From Cercophora sp. LCS_1 (lineage: Eukaryota > Ascomycota > Sordariomycetes > Sordariales > Lasiosphaeriaceae), in assembly GCA_036250225.1 (NCBI GenBank), contig JAPZLL010000011.1:372001-436000 (forward strand): a stretch of 64,000 nt of DNA, read 5' to 3'. This document shows positions 20,903 through 32,404 of this stretch, piece after piece (the stretch's first letter is position 1; each line of letters opens with the position of its first letter). The notes beneath the pieces are model-generated. The model did not search any database. It saw only the letters and a program-made list of their open reading frames with translations, and was not told where the DNA came from. The translations under genes were made by a program, and so were the position numbers.

Positions 20903-21724
20903 TCACTGCAAATTGACAAACAACCCCCCATCCACCAACAACTGCGCGCCCGTCACATACCCGCTCAACCCCTCACAAGCCAAAAACACCGCCGGCCCTC
21001 CCAAATCGTGTGTCTCGCCAATCCTCCCCAGCGGAATCCGTCCCTCCATGTACGCCCGTTTCCCCTCATCCGCCAAATCCTCCTCGTTCAACTGCGTCCT
21101 CACCGTCCCCGGCAACAGCGCGTTACACCTCACCCCGTGCTTCCCAAGCGCGACAGCGCAACTCTGCATGAGACTCGTAACCCCGGCCTTGGTCGGCGTA
21201 TAATGCGTCTGTCCACCCCCACCAACCAACGCACTGATGGACGAAATCCCAATTATACTTCCCCCACTTGGCGTCTGTCCCCTCACCATCTGCCGTGCAG
21301 CAGCTTGGACGACGTAAAACGCGCCGTCGAGATTGGTACGTACAGTGTTGCTGTACAGTGCGTGGTCGAGATCGAGGAATTCCGCAAAGGTGCAGACGCC
21401 TGCGTTTGAGACGCATATGTCGAGTCTGTCGGTGGAGAAAGATTCAAGGGCGAAGGCGACGAGGGCAGGGCCCGTGGATGGGTCGCGGACGTCGCCGGGG
21501 AGGTGGGCGATGCGGCCTGCGGATGGGTTGGTGGCACGGAGGGAGGCGGCTTCGGAGAGGAGGGAGGAGAGATGGACAGAGTCGCTGGAGAGGCCGAGGT
21601 GGTTGACGGCTACGTTGCAGCCCTGGGAGATGAAGGCTAGGGCAATGGCGCGGCCGATGCCTGTTGTGCCGCCTGTGATTATGGCTGTTTTGCCGGCAAG
21701 GAGGTTTGCGTTTGGGAGGGGCAT
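20903..21724 (-). CDS. Short-chain dehydrogenase, probable L-rhamnose 1-dehydrogenase type
   Basis: A single exon of 273 residues. I start at 21724 (MPLPNANLLAGKTAIITGG). The frame is open 56 codons further up, but that part is encoded by a GA-microsatellite leader. Classical SDR features are present: TGGTTGIG cofactor motif at 18-25, NAG (VSNAGVC), the catalytic Ser in GISSISALVGG, YTPTK as YxxxK, and the C-terminal SGYVTGAQLLVDGG. The segment GCNVAVNHLG resembles fungal L-rhamnose 1-dehydrogenases (LRA1). The next gene on the same strand encodes the dehydratase acting two steps later in that pathway. Substrate assignment rests on this resemblance and context; another sugar or polyol dehydrogenase is possible. 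Confidence 0.85.
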   Translation of the reverse strand: MPLPNANLLAGKTAIITGGTTGIGRAIALAFISQGCNVAVNHLGLSSDSVHLSSLLSEAASLRATNPSAGRIAHLPGDVRDPSTGPALVAFALESFSTDRLDICVSNAGVCTFAEFLDLDHALYSNTVRTNLDGAFYVVQAAARQMVRGQTPSGGSIIGISSISALVGGGGQTHYTPTKAGVTSLMQSCAVALGKHGVRCNALLPGTVRTQLNEEDLADEGKRAYMEGRIPLGRIGETHDLGGPAVFLACEGLSGYVTGAQLLVDGGLFVNLQ

Positions 21725-21732
21725 TTTGGGTA

Positions 21733-21751
21733 TCTCTCTCTCTCTCTCTCT
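21733..21751. repeat. (TC)n microsatellite in SDR leader
   Basis: About nine TC units, eight bases 5' of the chosen start codon. If translated in frame it would give an odd Glu/Arg run, which supports the downstream start. Confidence 0.85.
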
Positions 21752-22343
21752 TTCTTCCTTCAGCGATCTTTGTGTGTTGTGGGTTTCTATTTTGAGCAGT
21801 ATATTGGATTGCGGTGAGATGTTGAAGTGGATGTGCAGAGAGGGGTCAGGTGGGTTCGGTGATTCCTGCCCCAGATGTGAGGCCGCTGACAAAAGGAAGA
21901 GCGAGATTTGTGGATTTTTTTTCCTCTGCAGAGAGGTGTTTGTTGATGGGCCACATATGCGGCCCGCTCAACGTTACGCAGTTTCCGTAGGGCCGGACAC
22001 GCTCTGCTGTTGGCTACGCGGGATAATCAATGTGTTCTGGACGGATATGTGGCCTGGACTGCATGCCCGGCACCACCCTCACCATCGCACCGTGCAGATT
22101 AAATATCCGGGTGGCTGCAGTGACATTTAGCCAGGGCCCACACCGTCGTCGACCGCTGACAGGGGGCACCACCCCGCCGGGCTTCGGACTGAATTGCAGC
22201 GAGCTGGTAAGTCGGAATTGTCATCGGCCATGTGCCATGAAGATACTGTGGGCTTGGCCATGGCGTCGGGACATGTGCTGAGGTGACACTTCTGCGGGTC
22301 CCATCACCACCGTTGACAGTGGCTGCTTGGAAAACGTTGAACG

Positions 22344-22351
22344 TGACGTCA
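22344..22351. promoter_or_regulatory. CRE palindrome upstream of SDR
   Basis: A perfect TGACGTCA, 620 bases upstream of the SDR start; a possible bZIP (Atf1-type) site. Confidence 0.4.
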
Positions 22352-22558
22352 GGGCTGAGAATTCGCTGGATAGCCCCTGAAAGACTGGTACCAAGTAAAT
22401 AAAGCAAAGCATAAAATCTCGTTGCCCATAACGCAAACTCCTACGCCCCCTTTGCCGAACCCCGGAACGTGTCTCTGCAGCGTCACATTGCGCCCCATGC
22501 TCGCTGCCCTCGATATTGATGCGCTATCCAATGGCTAGCCTCCCTTTCTGGAAAATAA

Positions 22559-24003
22559 CTACTCTTCCTTCAGCTCTTCGGGTATAAACTTCTTCCCAGA
22601 GAGTGGTGGCGTTGGTGGCCGGAGCCCGTTGGTGGGCGGCGGAGACAGCAGGTAAGCGCTTGGGATGAGCTTAGCCCTGGCGACCGGGTTGAGGGTGAGA
22701 CCGAAACCTGGCTTGTCGAGGTCTTGTGCCGTCAGGAAGCCCTTTGTGGGGATGGGCTCGTCGATGAACAAGTCGCCAAACACAGGCAGCACGCTCTTGC
22801 CGTCGGGCGAGTTCGCCAAGTACTCTTGGAACGGCGTGTTTGGCTGGCTGATGACAAAGTGGTAGCTGTACGGTCCACTAGCATGCGGCACCACAGGGAT
22901 GTCGTATGCAGCCGCCATGGCAGCCACTTTGAGCAGCTCTGTCATGCCGCCAAGCCACATGACATCGGGCTGGATGATGTCGAGGTTGCGGCCCTCGATC
23001 AGCTTGCGGAAGCCGTACCGCGAGTACTCGTGCTCGCCCGTTGTGAACTTGAGTGTGGGATGGGCACGCTTGATCTGCTCAAAACCGTCCGTGTCGTCAG
23101 GGCTCAGACACTCCTCCCACCAGTTGATGTTGAGGTCCTCGCACTGCTTGGCGATCTCGATGGTGTACGGCACGTTGAGAGACATGTAGCAGTCGACCAT
23201 GAGGGGAAAGTCTGGCCCGACCGACTCGCGGTGCTTGCGCAAGAACTCGACGTTCTTCTTGAGGCCGACATGGCCCTCGTCAGGGCAGTAAGGGAGGGGC
23301 ACTTTGGCGCCCCAGAAGCCCATCTCCTTGGCAGCCGGGGGGTCAGGGCCGGTGCAGTAAAAGTCGATGCGGTCCTTGGTGCTTCCGCCAATGAGCTTGT
23401 ACACCGGCTCGTTGCGGATCTTGCCCAAGAGGTCCCAGAGCGCGAGGTCGATGACCGAGATGACGGCAACCGGGAGGCCCTTGCGGCCATAGAACATGGA
23501 GGCGCGGTACATCTGCTCAAAGAGATGGTTGGTATCTCGTGGATCCGCCCCGATCAGGAAGCGCTCAAAGTGCTGGTGGACAAGCCAGCACGCCGGAGGA
23601 CCTGGTATCACAGCTCAGTCTCTGTCAACGCGCGTCTAGCCAGTGTGGCCTACCGCCAAAGCCGGTGGCAAAGCCAACGGTACTATCAGTTGCCTCAATC
23701 TCGATGAAGAAGGAGCCCAACACGTTGATGCCCCAGCTCGTTCTCGAGGCCCGGTACTTTTCCCATCGCGAGCACGGCGTCGAGATCGGGGTGTCAATGA
23801 GCCTGGGCTGTCAGTGCTGCACCTCCAGGCCGGGCAAGGGCTGCATCATACCAGTGGCCACCCTTGACATTGTGGTAATCTCCGCCTGAAGGGTGTTAGA
23901 GAGAGAGAAAGCAGAAGGGGGGCCATCGCAAACCCGAGCCAACACCTCCGATGACAAACGAGCGGATGCTCTTGATGGTGGGAAACTGTCTCACAGAAGC
24001 CAT
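22559..24003 (-). CDS. LRA3: L-rhamnonate dehydratase
   Basis: Four exons: 24003-23934, 23885-23852 (34 nt), 23802-23654 and 23601-22559, with introns of 48, 49 and 52 nt whose phases agree and give 431 residues. It is an enolase-superfamily enzyme that dehydrates L-rhamnonate to 2-keto-3-deoxy-L-rhamnonate. The N-terminal cap reads GVGSGGDYHNVKGGHW, ISTPCSRWEKYRASRTSWG, and INVLGSFFIEIEATD. The barrel carries metal ligands D221 (MVDCYMSLN), E247/E248 (WWEEC) and E274 (TTGEHEYSRYG). The catalytic dyad is D297 (IIQPDVMWLGG) and H324 (VVPHASGPYSYH). It follows the probable LRA1 gene upstream on the same strand and faces a Zn2Cys6 regulator across 2.2 kb. LRA2 (lactonase) and LRA4 (aldolase) are not in the window. 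Confidence 0.9.
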
Positions 24004-26164
24004 GATGGCGCAAGCCTGCAAACGGAATGGAGAGATGCCAGAGACCGAGAGAGTAAGGGACTAGGGGATGCTGTTGCAAGATATATGCGTCTCGGCCGCG
24101 ACGCCGAGCCGATTGGAGCAAAGATATCTAGCGCCTGGTCTACCAGGGGCGCATCGGGTGGCACCTCATGAAACGAGAATACAAAGATCCAATCGAAGAG
24201 GGCGGACAAAATGGGACCCTTTGTCCAGGCGGGCACCAAGTTCCGTAGCCCTATCTTGCTTGGCCGCCGACTTGTGGGGGTTTGACCGCCGCCGGGTGAT
24301 AGAACAAGGGAAGGAGCACAAGCGATCGGGTGGTGATGCACCGACGGTGATGGAGGCATCCTGGGGACGAGACGTCGCCCCGGTGCCCACTTGGTCGGCG
24401 CTGCTCTGGAACGTGGGAGGAACGTGGAGACGGTCATCCTTCCCACTCCTCACCGTCACCAACCCCACCTTTGAATGAGCTGCCAGGTTGGCCGTATCGG
24501 GAATCGCGCTGCTGGGGCGGGAAGGGATGGCGAGGGTCCTGAAATCACCATGTCGCCATCCAGACGTGATGACACAGTGTGGCGATGACCACTTGACCAC
24601 TCGGTGTCCAGCACCTTGGTGCCCGTCCATCTACGCCCGTCGTCCGAACATGCCAGGGGTTTTGATAAGGCGCCCGACCCGGTCGGATCGCTTCAGCCCG
24701 TGCCCGGGAACGAACTCTGCCGGCGAAACACTGGTCTCTGAAGCGGTCGGTCCATGCATTTGCTGCTGACAGCCAAAACACCACGACCGACAAGCAATTC
24801 GGATTCACTTGTTGCCGTCATGCTGTGGTAGGCGAGTTCGCGGGGGTCGCGACTTCCGAGCGCCGTTGAGAGTGCTTTGGATATGAACCGAAGTCAAGCT
24901 GGTCGACGCCTATTCCTCACTGGGTTTGGTTGCATTGCCCTGACCTTGCAGATGCTGCAAGTAATGCGCGGGCGTGCGCGGTTCGGAGACGTGATAGCAG
25001 GAGCGGCGAAACGCTCAGCAGCAGGCGGCCGAGTGTGCCACGAACTGCAGCCCGCTGCTCGCTGCCCACGTGGATCGGCAGCAGCAAACCGAGCCTGCCC
25101 GTTTGCCCGTTCCGTCGATCGACAGAATGCCGAGAGCGGCGCCTTTCTGTTCAGGGAAGCCGGCGAGGGAACTCGACAACCACACATCCTGACACCAGTG
25201 GTACGTTCCCCGCTCCCCGCTCCAGACACGGTCAAACGAGGAGAGCAGGCGCGCACAGCAATGCAATGGCACACGGGCGCTCAACCTGGATTCCGCATTC
25301 TGGTTCGACGAGCAGCCCGCCGACTGCAACAACGGTTCCAGCAACCGGGAACGGGGGATTTTGGTGACATGTGAGAAATGGCAGCGGGAGGACAGCACCA
25401 GCAATGTCATGAAAATGGTTGGAAGACGCAAAAGCGCGCCGGAGATTTTAGTGGACGTCGCCCTCGCCCGCCCCGCAATTTCGCTTCCCCACAGAATGGA
25501 ACCCAGTCCCCTGTCCCAGACAGACATGGGAAGTTGCGGCCAGCAGCAAGCAGCAGAGCACACCCCTCTCCGCAGACTGCAGCTGGAGCAGCGACCGGCA
25601 ACCGGGCAAACGCCAGTTGGCGCGACCCGGGAGGGCAGAGGTTGCACAAGGTTGACAGGTGGGCGATTGCGAATGAGGATGCAGCGGCCTGGGACTGGAT
25701 TAAAACGGCTGAGCACCTCAGTAGTCTAACGAGGCAGCTCCACCACGCAGCATCCCGCATCCAGCTGCCCGCTGCCCGCCTCTCGCTCCTCCGCTCAACA
25801 TTACCCCGAACTACCCTCTGCACAGCCAGGCCGCCGCCCGCCCACAGACAGCCGAGAGCTTCCGGTCGCTGCCGCACTGTCTCATCGCATCGCTGCCCGG
25901 GTGTGTCTCGCCGAATCGCCTGTGTCTGCGCCTGCCCCTTTTGGCCACGCGGGCCCAGCATCGGTCAATCGTTAATCGCGCGAGTCGGGGTCGATACCGA
26001 TCGGCAACACCAGCGAGCGAGGACCTCGGTTTGCCCCGTCCTGCGCTACAACCCAGACCACACCCCGCCTCGGCCTCGGGCGAGGGCGACGAGTCTTGCG
26101 ACGTCAGTCGCTGCTCCCGTCTGTGCTGCTTGCGCCGCCTGTTGGCGCTGGCTGGCTGGGCGCC
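24004..26164. other. Divergent intergenic region between LRA3 and the Zn2Cys6 gene
   Basis: Two kilobases, increasingly GC- and CAG-rich toward the regulator, with many short upstream ATGs but no credible protein. It probably holds a long promoter and leader of the regulatory gene. Confidence 0.5.
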
Positions 26165-28925
26165 ATGATGCAAGCGCAGCCCGCCCGGTACAACGGGCAT
26201 CAGCAGTCGTCGCCGAACCTGTCGCACCACCACAAGACGGAGCCACCAGACAGCGACGACGACCAGCAGAGCGTGGACGACCTCGACAACGACCTCGACG
26301 ATCACGCCGAGACGGTACGCAGCGGCAAGCGCAAGCGCCCGATTTCGGTCTCGTGAGCTGATCCCACGCCAATTGTCCCGGGGGGGCGAGACATTGCTAA
26401 CGGCTTCCAGGTGCGAGCTGTGTAAACAGCGCAAGGTTCGTCCCCGCCGCCGCCTCCCGGCTCACCATGTCCATGCCAGCCGACTTACACGTCTCTAGGT
26501 CAAGTGCGACCGTGGCCAGCCATCGTGTGGCTGGTGTACCCGGAATGGCGCCCACTGCGAGTACAAGGAACGTAAGAAGCCTGGGTTGAGGGCGGGGTAC
26601 GGGCGCGAGCTGGAGCAACGTCTCGACAAGCTGGAGGAGATACTGCGCACCCACTCCGAGATCCTCCAGACATCGCTTGCCGCGCAGACGAGCCCGACAA
26701 GCCACCAGAGCACAAGCAGCAATGTCACACACCCTCCGGCGCCGCAGAGCGTTCGGGGTAGCCTGCCGAGCGACCAAGGAACGCCGCGGGAGCCGGGTCC
26801 AACGTCGGTCTTTTCTCGAGCGGGCGCCGAGCCCCTGAGGACGCCGCAGGCCGAGACGGCGCTCTTCCTGCAAAGACCATCGGCCCCTCTAGACTTTGCA
26901 ATGGCCTCGGCCCCGGCAAGCATGCACGAGACCATGCCTGGGTTGACCAGCGTCACATCCGCGGTGCCGCCAAGCGCCGCAGTGCAGGAGTATTACGGCG
27001 CGGGTACACCAACCACACAGACGATGCGCTCACCGACAATGACGGTCGCACGCAGTCAGGGCCAGGTAGCGTCTGACCAAGATCTGCCTCCCTACGATCT
27101 CCTATACGCTCTGGTTGATTTGTACTTCAAGCACATCAACTCTTGGTGTCCGATATTGCATCGCAAGAGCACGCTGGAGTCGCTCTTTGGACCGTCTATG
27201 ATCGACGAGGAGGACAAAATCCTGTTGCATGCCATTGTTGCGACGACGCTGCGGTACTCGACAGACACGAGACTGACTGACGAAGCCAAGAAGCGGTACC
27301 ATGATGTGTCCAAGGCGCGCGTCCTGCTGCACGGGATGGAGCATTCATCGGTCAAGTCGCTCCAGGCTCTCGTCGTCCTCGCCCTGGACCTGTGCGGCAG
27401 CAGCAACGGACCACCCGGGTGGAACATCATGGCCCTGATCACGCGAGCCGTGGTGCAACTGGGCTTGGCGGTTGAGAGCAATTCGTCCTCAGTGGCCCCG
27501 GGTTACACGTCCATCTACACGTTACGCGCCATGATCCTCCCCGAGCCGCGGGACTTTATCGAGGAAGAGTCTCGACGCCGGTTGTTCTGGATGATCTATC
27601 TGCTCGACCGTTATGCCACAATTGCAACAGCGTTTGAGTTTGCTCTCGATGACCGGGAAATCGACCGCACGCTACCTTGCCGTGACGATCTCTGGGTCAA
27701 GAACCAAAAGGTGGAGACCCGGTGGTTCCGCGCCGACGACGACAAGCCCGCGGACACGTCGGTCAACGGCAACCCGCCCGAGTACGAGGTCAACCGACCC
27801 GAGAATCTGGGCGCCTTTAGCTACTACATTGAGATACTGGGCATACTCTCCAAGATCCACAAGTTTCTCAAACAACCTGTCGACATCAGCGCCCTGTCCG
27901 ATGTTGAGCAGTGGCAGATGCGCTACAAGGAGCTGGACAACATGCTGACGTCGTGGAAGTTCAGCCTGCCGGGCGAGTTTGGCAACATGGCCAAGCTGTT
28001 CCAACCAGCCTCTGCCAAGTCGCTCAACTGTGGTTGGATCATGCTCCACGCCACGTACCACACGGCCGTCATCCGGCTCCATTCGTCGGCAGCCTACCCC
28101 ACGACGCGGTCGCCCATCTTCACGCCCAGCTACAGCGCGTCGCAGCGATGCCACGCCGCCGTCGATAATATTGCGGCGCTGGGCGAGTTTGTGGCCAGCC
28201 ATGGGTTCATCCCGAAGCTGGGGCCTCCGTTTGCCTTTACGCTGTGGGTGGCGGCGCGTGTTCTCCTGGTCCACGGTAGCACTGTCGAACACAAGCTGAG
28301 CCCGCAGATTGGTTTTTTTGTGGACACGCTCAAGGAGATGGGTCGGTACTGGCCGGTTGCCGGGCGGTACTGCGACCTGCTGACACGCGTGCTGGAGGAG
28401 CACCGCGCAAGCGAGAGACAGGGCGACGGCGTGACGCCCAGCAGCGTCAAGATATTGTCTGACATGCGGCGAACCGCATTTGATCTCGATTTCCTCATCA
28501 GCCGGCAGCCGAGACATGTCCCGGGCGCACCGGCCAGCATGCAGGGGGGGGCGAACGGCGGGAACGGCGGCTGGCAGGGGCGGATGCATGCAAGCAACAC
28601 GCCGGCCAGCAGGACGCCGGCGCCCAACGAGCTGGAATATCTGGACGTCTTTGACTTTTTCAACGTGCCCAGACTTCCGTTTGGACCTGTGGTCAACACC
28701 GAGGCAGGTCATGGAGGAAACCTCGGTGGTAACGGGGGCATTGCCGCTCCGACTCCTGTTGGGCCGGTGAGCACTGGGCCGGGAGCAGAGAGCATCGAGG
28801 CAGCGGCCATGCTAACTGGAAGCATCAACGTGGCAGCGCCGGGACAGTTTAATATAACGGATTACATGGTGGATGCGAATCGGGACTGGCTATTCCAGCC
28901 AGAGGGAGGCAAGTTTTTGTCATAG
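26165..28925 (+). CDS. Zn2Cys6 transcription factor with fungal-specific TF domain
   Basis: Three exons: 26165-26352, 26411-26435 (25 nt) and 26499-28925; introns of 58 and 63 nt, giving 879 residues. Two introns split the zinc cluster, which reassembles as C64-x2-C67-x6-C74-x6-C81-x2-C84-x6-C91 (CELCKQRKVKCDRGQPSCGW...). A basic linker (KERKKPGLRAGYG) and a short coiled-coil (RELEQRLDKLEEIL) follow for DNA binding and dimerisation. The middle fungal-trans domain includes DLYFKHINSWCPILHRKSTL and ESRRRLFWMIYLLDRYATI. The C-terminus is Gly/Asn-rich. The linker style recalls COL-26/BglR-type sugar regulators. Its place opposite LRA3 suggests a sugar-catabolism regulator such as the RhaR/PDR-1 class; I cannot decide between these from sequence alone. 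Confidence 0.88.
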
Positions 28926-29300
28926 GGGAGAAGCATAGCATGGCGAGGCGTTGGAGGATTTCTACGTCGGAGGTCTCATTGGCTTAAGATATCCCTGTGA
29001 AAGTTGTCTGTCGAGTGCTGTCTTTATCTGGCAATCATATCCTTGAGATAAAAGCAACGAATATCACCACTACATACTATCCATGACCACTTCAGTCCCG
29101 AGGATCAATTCGGAGATAATCAGCCCGTGTTTACGTCGATGATCTGCAGTTGGGAGGCGCTGTCCGGCAAAGCGTCCGGGAATACAGAGTCACATTGATG
29201 CCTGCGATGCGGGGTTGGTTTCACCGCGACCATGGTCACCTCCTCACCTTGCCTTCCAGTTTCATCACCACTTGACTCTACCAACATCAACTTTTTCAAC
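28926..29300. other. Intergenic region
   Basis: The 3' flank of the regulator and promoter of the hydrolase. No gene or clear element seen. Confidence 0.5.
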
Positions 29301-31420
29301 ATGGGTCAACCAGATTCGGCAACGGCGCCACCGCGCATTCCTTCACCGATCAAACGATACTCAACCCTCACAACTGCGGCAATCATCGCACTGCTCTACC
29401 TCGTCGCGTTCAGATCGACCACTGTGTTTCAATCCAATGCGCCCATCGGTCCATTCAAAACTTTCAAGCCGTTTGGTACCACAGGACCAGACCCGTTGAA
29501 TCCCTGGCCTTCTGTGCGTCTCTTTCTTCACTCATCCATTCAAGACCCCTCACCATAGATATCCTCATTCCTCGCATCCCTCTCTGGTCTCTATCCCTCA
29601 CCACCTCAACCTCAACACTAATCCAAATGCAGATCATCCCCTCCCAAAACCTAACCTGGACACCATGCTACACCACCCTCCAATGCGCCCTCCTCACCGT
29701 CCCCCTTGACTACTCCAACCCTTTGTCTCAACACAAAGCCCACATCGCCCTAACCCTCTACCCAGCGCAGTCCTCGTCCTCGTCATCAACCAAAGCACCC
29801 CTCCTCATCAACCCAGGCGGCCCAGGCGGTTCCGGGACGCAGTTCATCCACCGTCTCGGCCCCGCCATCCAAGCGATCCTGGGTGATGACCAGCCCGTGA
29901 TCGGATTCGATCCACGCGGCGTGGGATATTCCCTACCAGCAGCGGACTGCTGGTCGCCTGTATTACCATGCCCCGGAACGACCAAAACAAACAGACGACG
30001 TGGGGAAGGAGAACAAGGAGGATGCGGCCCACAGGAAGACACCTTCACCGGCTTCGCGCACCGCGTCGAATGGATGCGGGATGCCATGGGAATCGGCGGT
30101 GTTCGCGACCGACACAGCGCGTTGCTGGTTGGCGCGCGGGAGCGAGCTGCGAATCGGCTCTGCAGCACAAAAGACGGTCTCCTCCCGGGTCGTAGTATCT
30201 TAGGCTACGCAAAGACGGAGGACGTCGTCCGCGACATGGTTGGTATCATTGACGCGTGGGATCGCCAGAGGAGTGAGGAGGCGAAAACGGATGGAAAACT
30301 GGTCTATTGGGGTTTCAGCTACGGGACGTACCTCGGCATGACCTTTGCGCGCATGTTCCCTGAGCGGGTGGGACGGGTGATGGTGGACGGGGTCGTCGAC
30401 GCGGAACCCTACGAGAGTGATGTGTGGGAGGGGAGTCTGATGGATACGGATAAAGTTTTGGGTACTTTCTTCGAGGGGTGTGTTGCTTCCGGGCGGAAAT
30501 GTGCGTTGTTTAGGGTGGGCGATACTGCCAAGGACATACAAAGGAGGTACGAGAGGATCCTGGAAGGGTTGGAGGCAAGCCCGGCTACGTTTACGCACCC
30601 AGAGTATTTCTTTCCGGTGGTGTTGAGGCCGTTGGATATCAGAGCCATTGTGTTTCGGGTGCTGTATGCGCCTGTCGCTGGCTTCCCCCTGTTGGCGGGG
30701 GTTTTGAACTCGGTTTACGAGGGGCGGTATGAACAGCTGAGTGGGCTTGTTCAGGATCTTGCGTTGACGTGTCAGTTACCCGGCGGAGGATACATACCTG
30801 GGATGGATGATGCGCAGAGGGCGATCATGTGCAGCGATAAGAGACGGCCGATGAACTTGACGGTCGAGGAGATTATGGGGTACTACCAAAGGACGGCCAA
30901 GGTGTCGGGCTTTGCGGATATTTGGATGACGGCCATGTTGCAGTGCAATGGGTGGGATATTTACAAGACGCATCCCGTGACGAAGGCGGAGCCGTGGACA
31001 TCGGAGAAAAAGGTTGAGACGGATTTCCCGGTTTTGTTTCTCTCGAATACGTATGACCCTGTTACGCCGTTGCAGGCGGCGGTCAAGATGGCGCTGAAGT
31101 TTAAGGGGGCTGGGTTGTTGGAGCAAAAGGCTGCGGGCCATTGCACGCTTGCTGTGGCGTCAACGTGTACGGCCAAGAGGGTGAGGGATTATGTGCTGAA
31201 TGGCAAGGTGCCGCCGCCGCCAGAGGTGGATGGGTCGGATTATTTAGGTGGGAAGTGGGCCACCTGTGAGGCAGATGGGGCGCCATGGGGGACCGAGGTG
31301 GTTGGGATGAGTGCAGAGGACAGGAAGCTGGTTGATGCTTGGGAGACGATGGGAGAGGTCATCGGGGAAGTCAACGGCTGGGGAGTCGGAAAGCGACTTA
31401 ACTTGAACCGGATGAGGTGA
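29301..31420 (+). CDS. Membrane-anchored alpha/beta hydrolase, TAP-like (S33-type peptidase)
   Basis: Two exons, 29301-29513 and 29633-31420, with a 119-nt phase-0 intron (GTGCGT...ATGCAG), giving 666 residues. A short basic N-terminus and a hydrophobic segment at about 22-40 (LTTAAIIALLYLVAF) make a type II anchor. The ectodomain opens with WTPCYTTLQCALLTVPLDY, typical of tripeptidyl-aminopeptidase-like hydrolases. It has the oxyanion-hole block NPGGPGGSG, the IGFDPRGVGYS strand, the nucleophile elbow GFSYG, and the C-terminal TAP domain with catalytic Asp (SNTYDPVTP) and His (KAAGHCTLA). Expected activity is release of short peptides or hydrolysis of esters in the secretory pathway or cell surface. 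An in-frame ATG at 29232 is less likely because the anchor would be displaced. Confidence 0.88.
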
Positions 31421-31649
31421 GTCTAGAAACTGAATCCCAGCACACTCGCTCACTTGTTTGCCCAGAACTATGGGGAGGCCATTTTGAGAGGCTGGCCAAG
31501 ACGGCTTGCAAGTTGTTCCAGTGCGTAACAGGGGTTGCTGGCGCCTAACCTGCAGGGGAAATGCGGCTGAAATGGAGCGCGAATCGCCATCGTGCTGTGA
31601 ACTTGACCCCGATCTCCTCTCAATTCTTGAACATCCTTTATGTCCCATC

Positions 31650-32327
31650 ATGAACCTCTCCCGCGAAGCCACCATCAAACTCCGCCCCGCGTCAGGAGAC
31701 TGGCAACCACCGACCGTATCGTGGCTAGCGCAACCATGGACGGTCACCCACGCAACCGGATCACCCTACAATGGTAAAAAGAACGTACGAGCCGAACCAA
31801 AGCTCGCAGCAGACAGAAAGCTGCGCACCTTTCAGCTGAGCCATCAAGACGCGAAATCCCTTGAGATCAAGTCCTCGTCATTGTCCATGAGCCCATCAGA
31901 CTGGTCAGAGGCAGAGAACACTGCCTCTCGTTTTACACTTCCCAAATCAACACTCGAAGTTCTCGCCTGGGGCAAAGAAGGACAGCTCAGTGATTGGATG
32001 ACCGAGGAAGCTGGTTGGATTGCTGACCGCGCCGGGGAAAGCCGACCGGATTGGAGGAGGAGCTATGCTGTTGTGCGAGTGGACCATGGTCAGGTTCCGC
32101 ATGTTGAAGTCTGGGGATCTAGGCCTTTGACTGACGAGACAATTGGGAAGATCAAGGATGCATTGAAGGGAGCTGCGCTCGATGGCGACCTTCTTCCGAT
32201 GGTGATGGACGACGGTCGGGACAAGGATGACCACGACAGATGGTTGAAGGAGAACGGGCCCATCTGCGCTGACATTGATCTTTCGGAACCTGAAGAGAAG
32301 GCATCGTGTCGTTGCGTGGTTTTGTAG
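31650..32327 (+). CDS. Hypothetical protein with C-terminal CaaX box
   Basis: A single exon of 225 residues from MNLSREATIKLRP (the frame is open upstream to 31506 but without protein character). No known domain is recognised. It is hydrophilic, with regions rich in charged residues (DDGRDKDDHDRW). The last residues are SCRCVVL: Cys-Val-Val-Leu is a CaaX prenylation motif, with Leu predicting geranylgeranylation, and a second Cys two residues upstream could be palmitoylated. This suggests a small membrane-tethered cytosolic protein. It converges on the HET pseudogene with 77 bases between stop codons. Confidence 0.7.
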   Translation: MNLSREATIKLRPASGDWQPPTVSWLAQPWTVTHATGSPYNGKKNVRAEPKLAADRKLRTFQLSHQDAKSLEIKSSSLSMSPSDWSEAENTASRFTLPKSTLEVLAWGKEGQLSDWMTEEAGWIADRAGESRPDWRRSYAVVRVDHGQVPHVEVWGSRPLTDETIGKIKDALKGAALDGDLLPMVMDDGRDKDDHDRWLKENGPICADIDLSEPEEKASCRCVVL

Positions 32328-32404
32328 CCAGACACGTTGGTGGTAGAATAGACTGCAGGTGGCTCGACAAACGCGGTTCTTGGAACTCCCATTGAACAAA
32401 AGCG

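Larger units (their letters stand above)
21725..22558. other. Promoter of the SDR gene and 3' flank of LRA3
   Basis: No gene seen. It contains a TC microsatellite at 21733-21751 just before the SDR start and a perfect CRE palindrome at 22344-22351. Confidence 0.5.

Noticed and set aside
22724..23707. 327-codon open frame on the plus strand
   Set aside because: Antisense to LRA3; a by-product of GC-rich third positions.
25378..26361. 327-codon plus-strand open frame before the regulator
   Set aside because: Arg/Ala/Pro-rich, overlaps the regulator's first exon in another frame; treated as leader DNA.
27672..28712. 346-codon open frame on the minus strand
   Set aside because: Antisense to the Zn2Cys6 regulator, Arg/Pro/His-rich, no domain.
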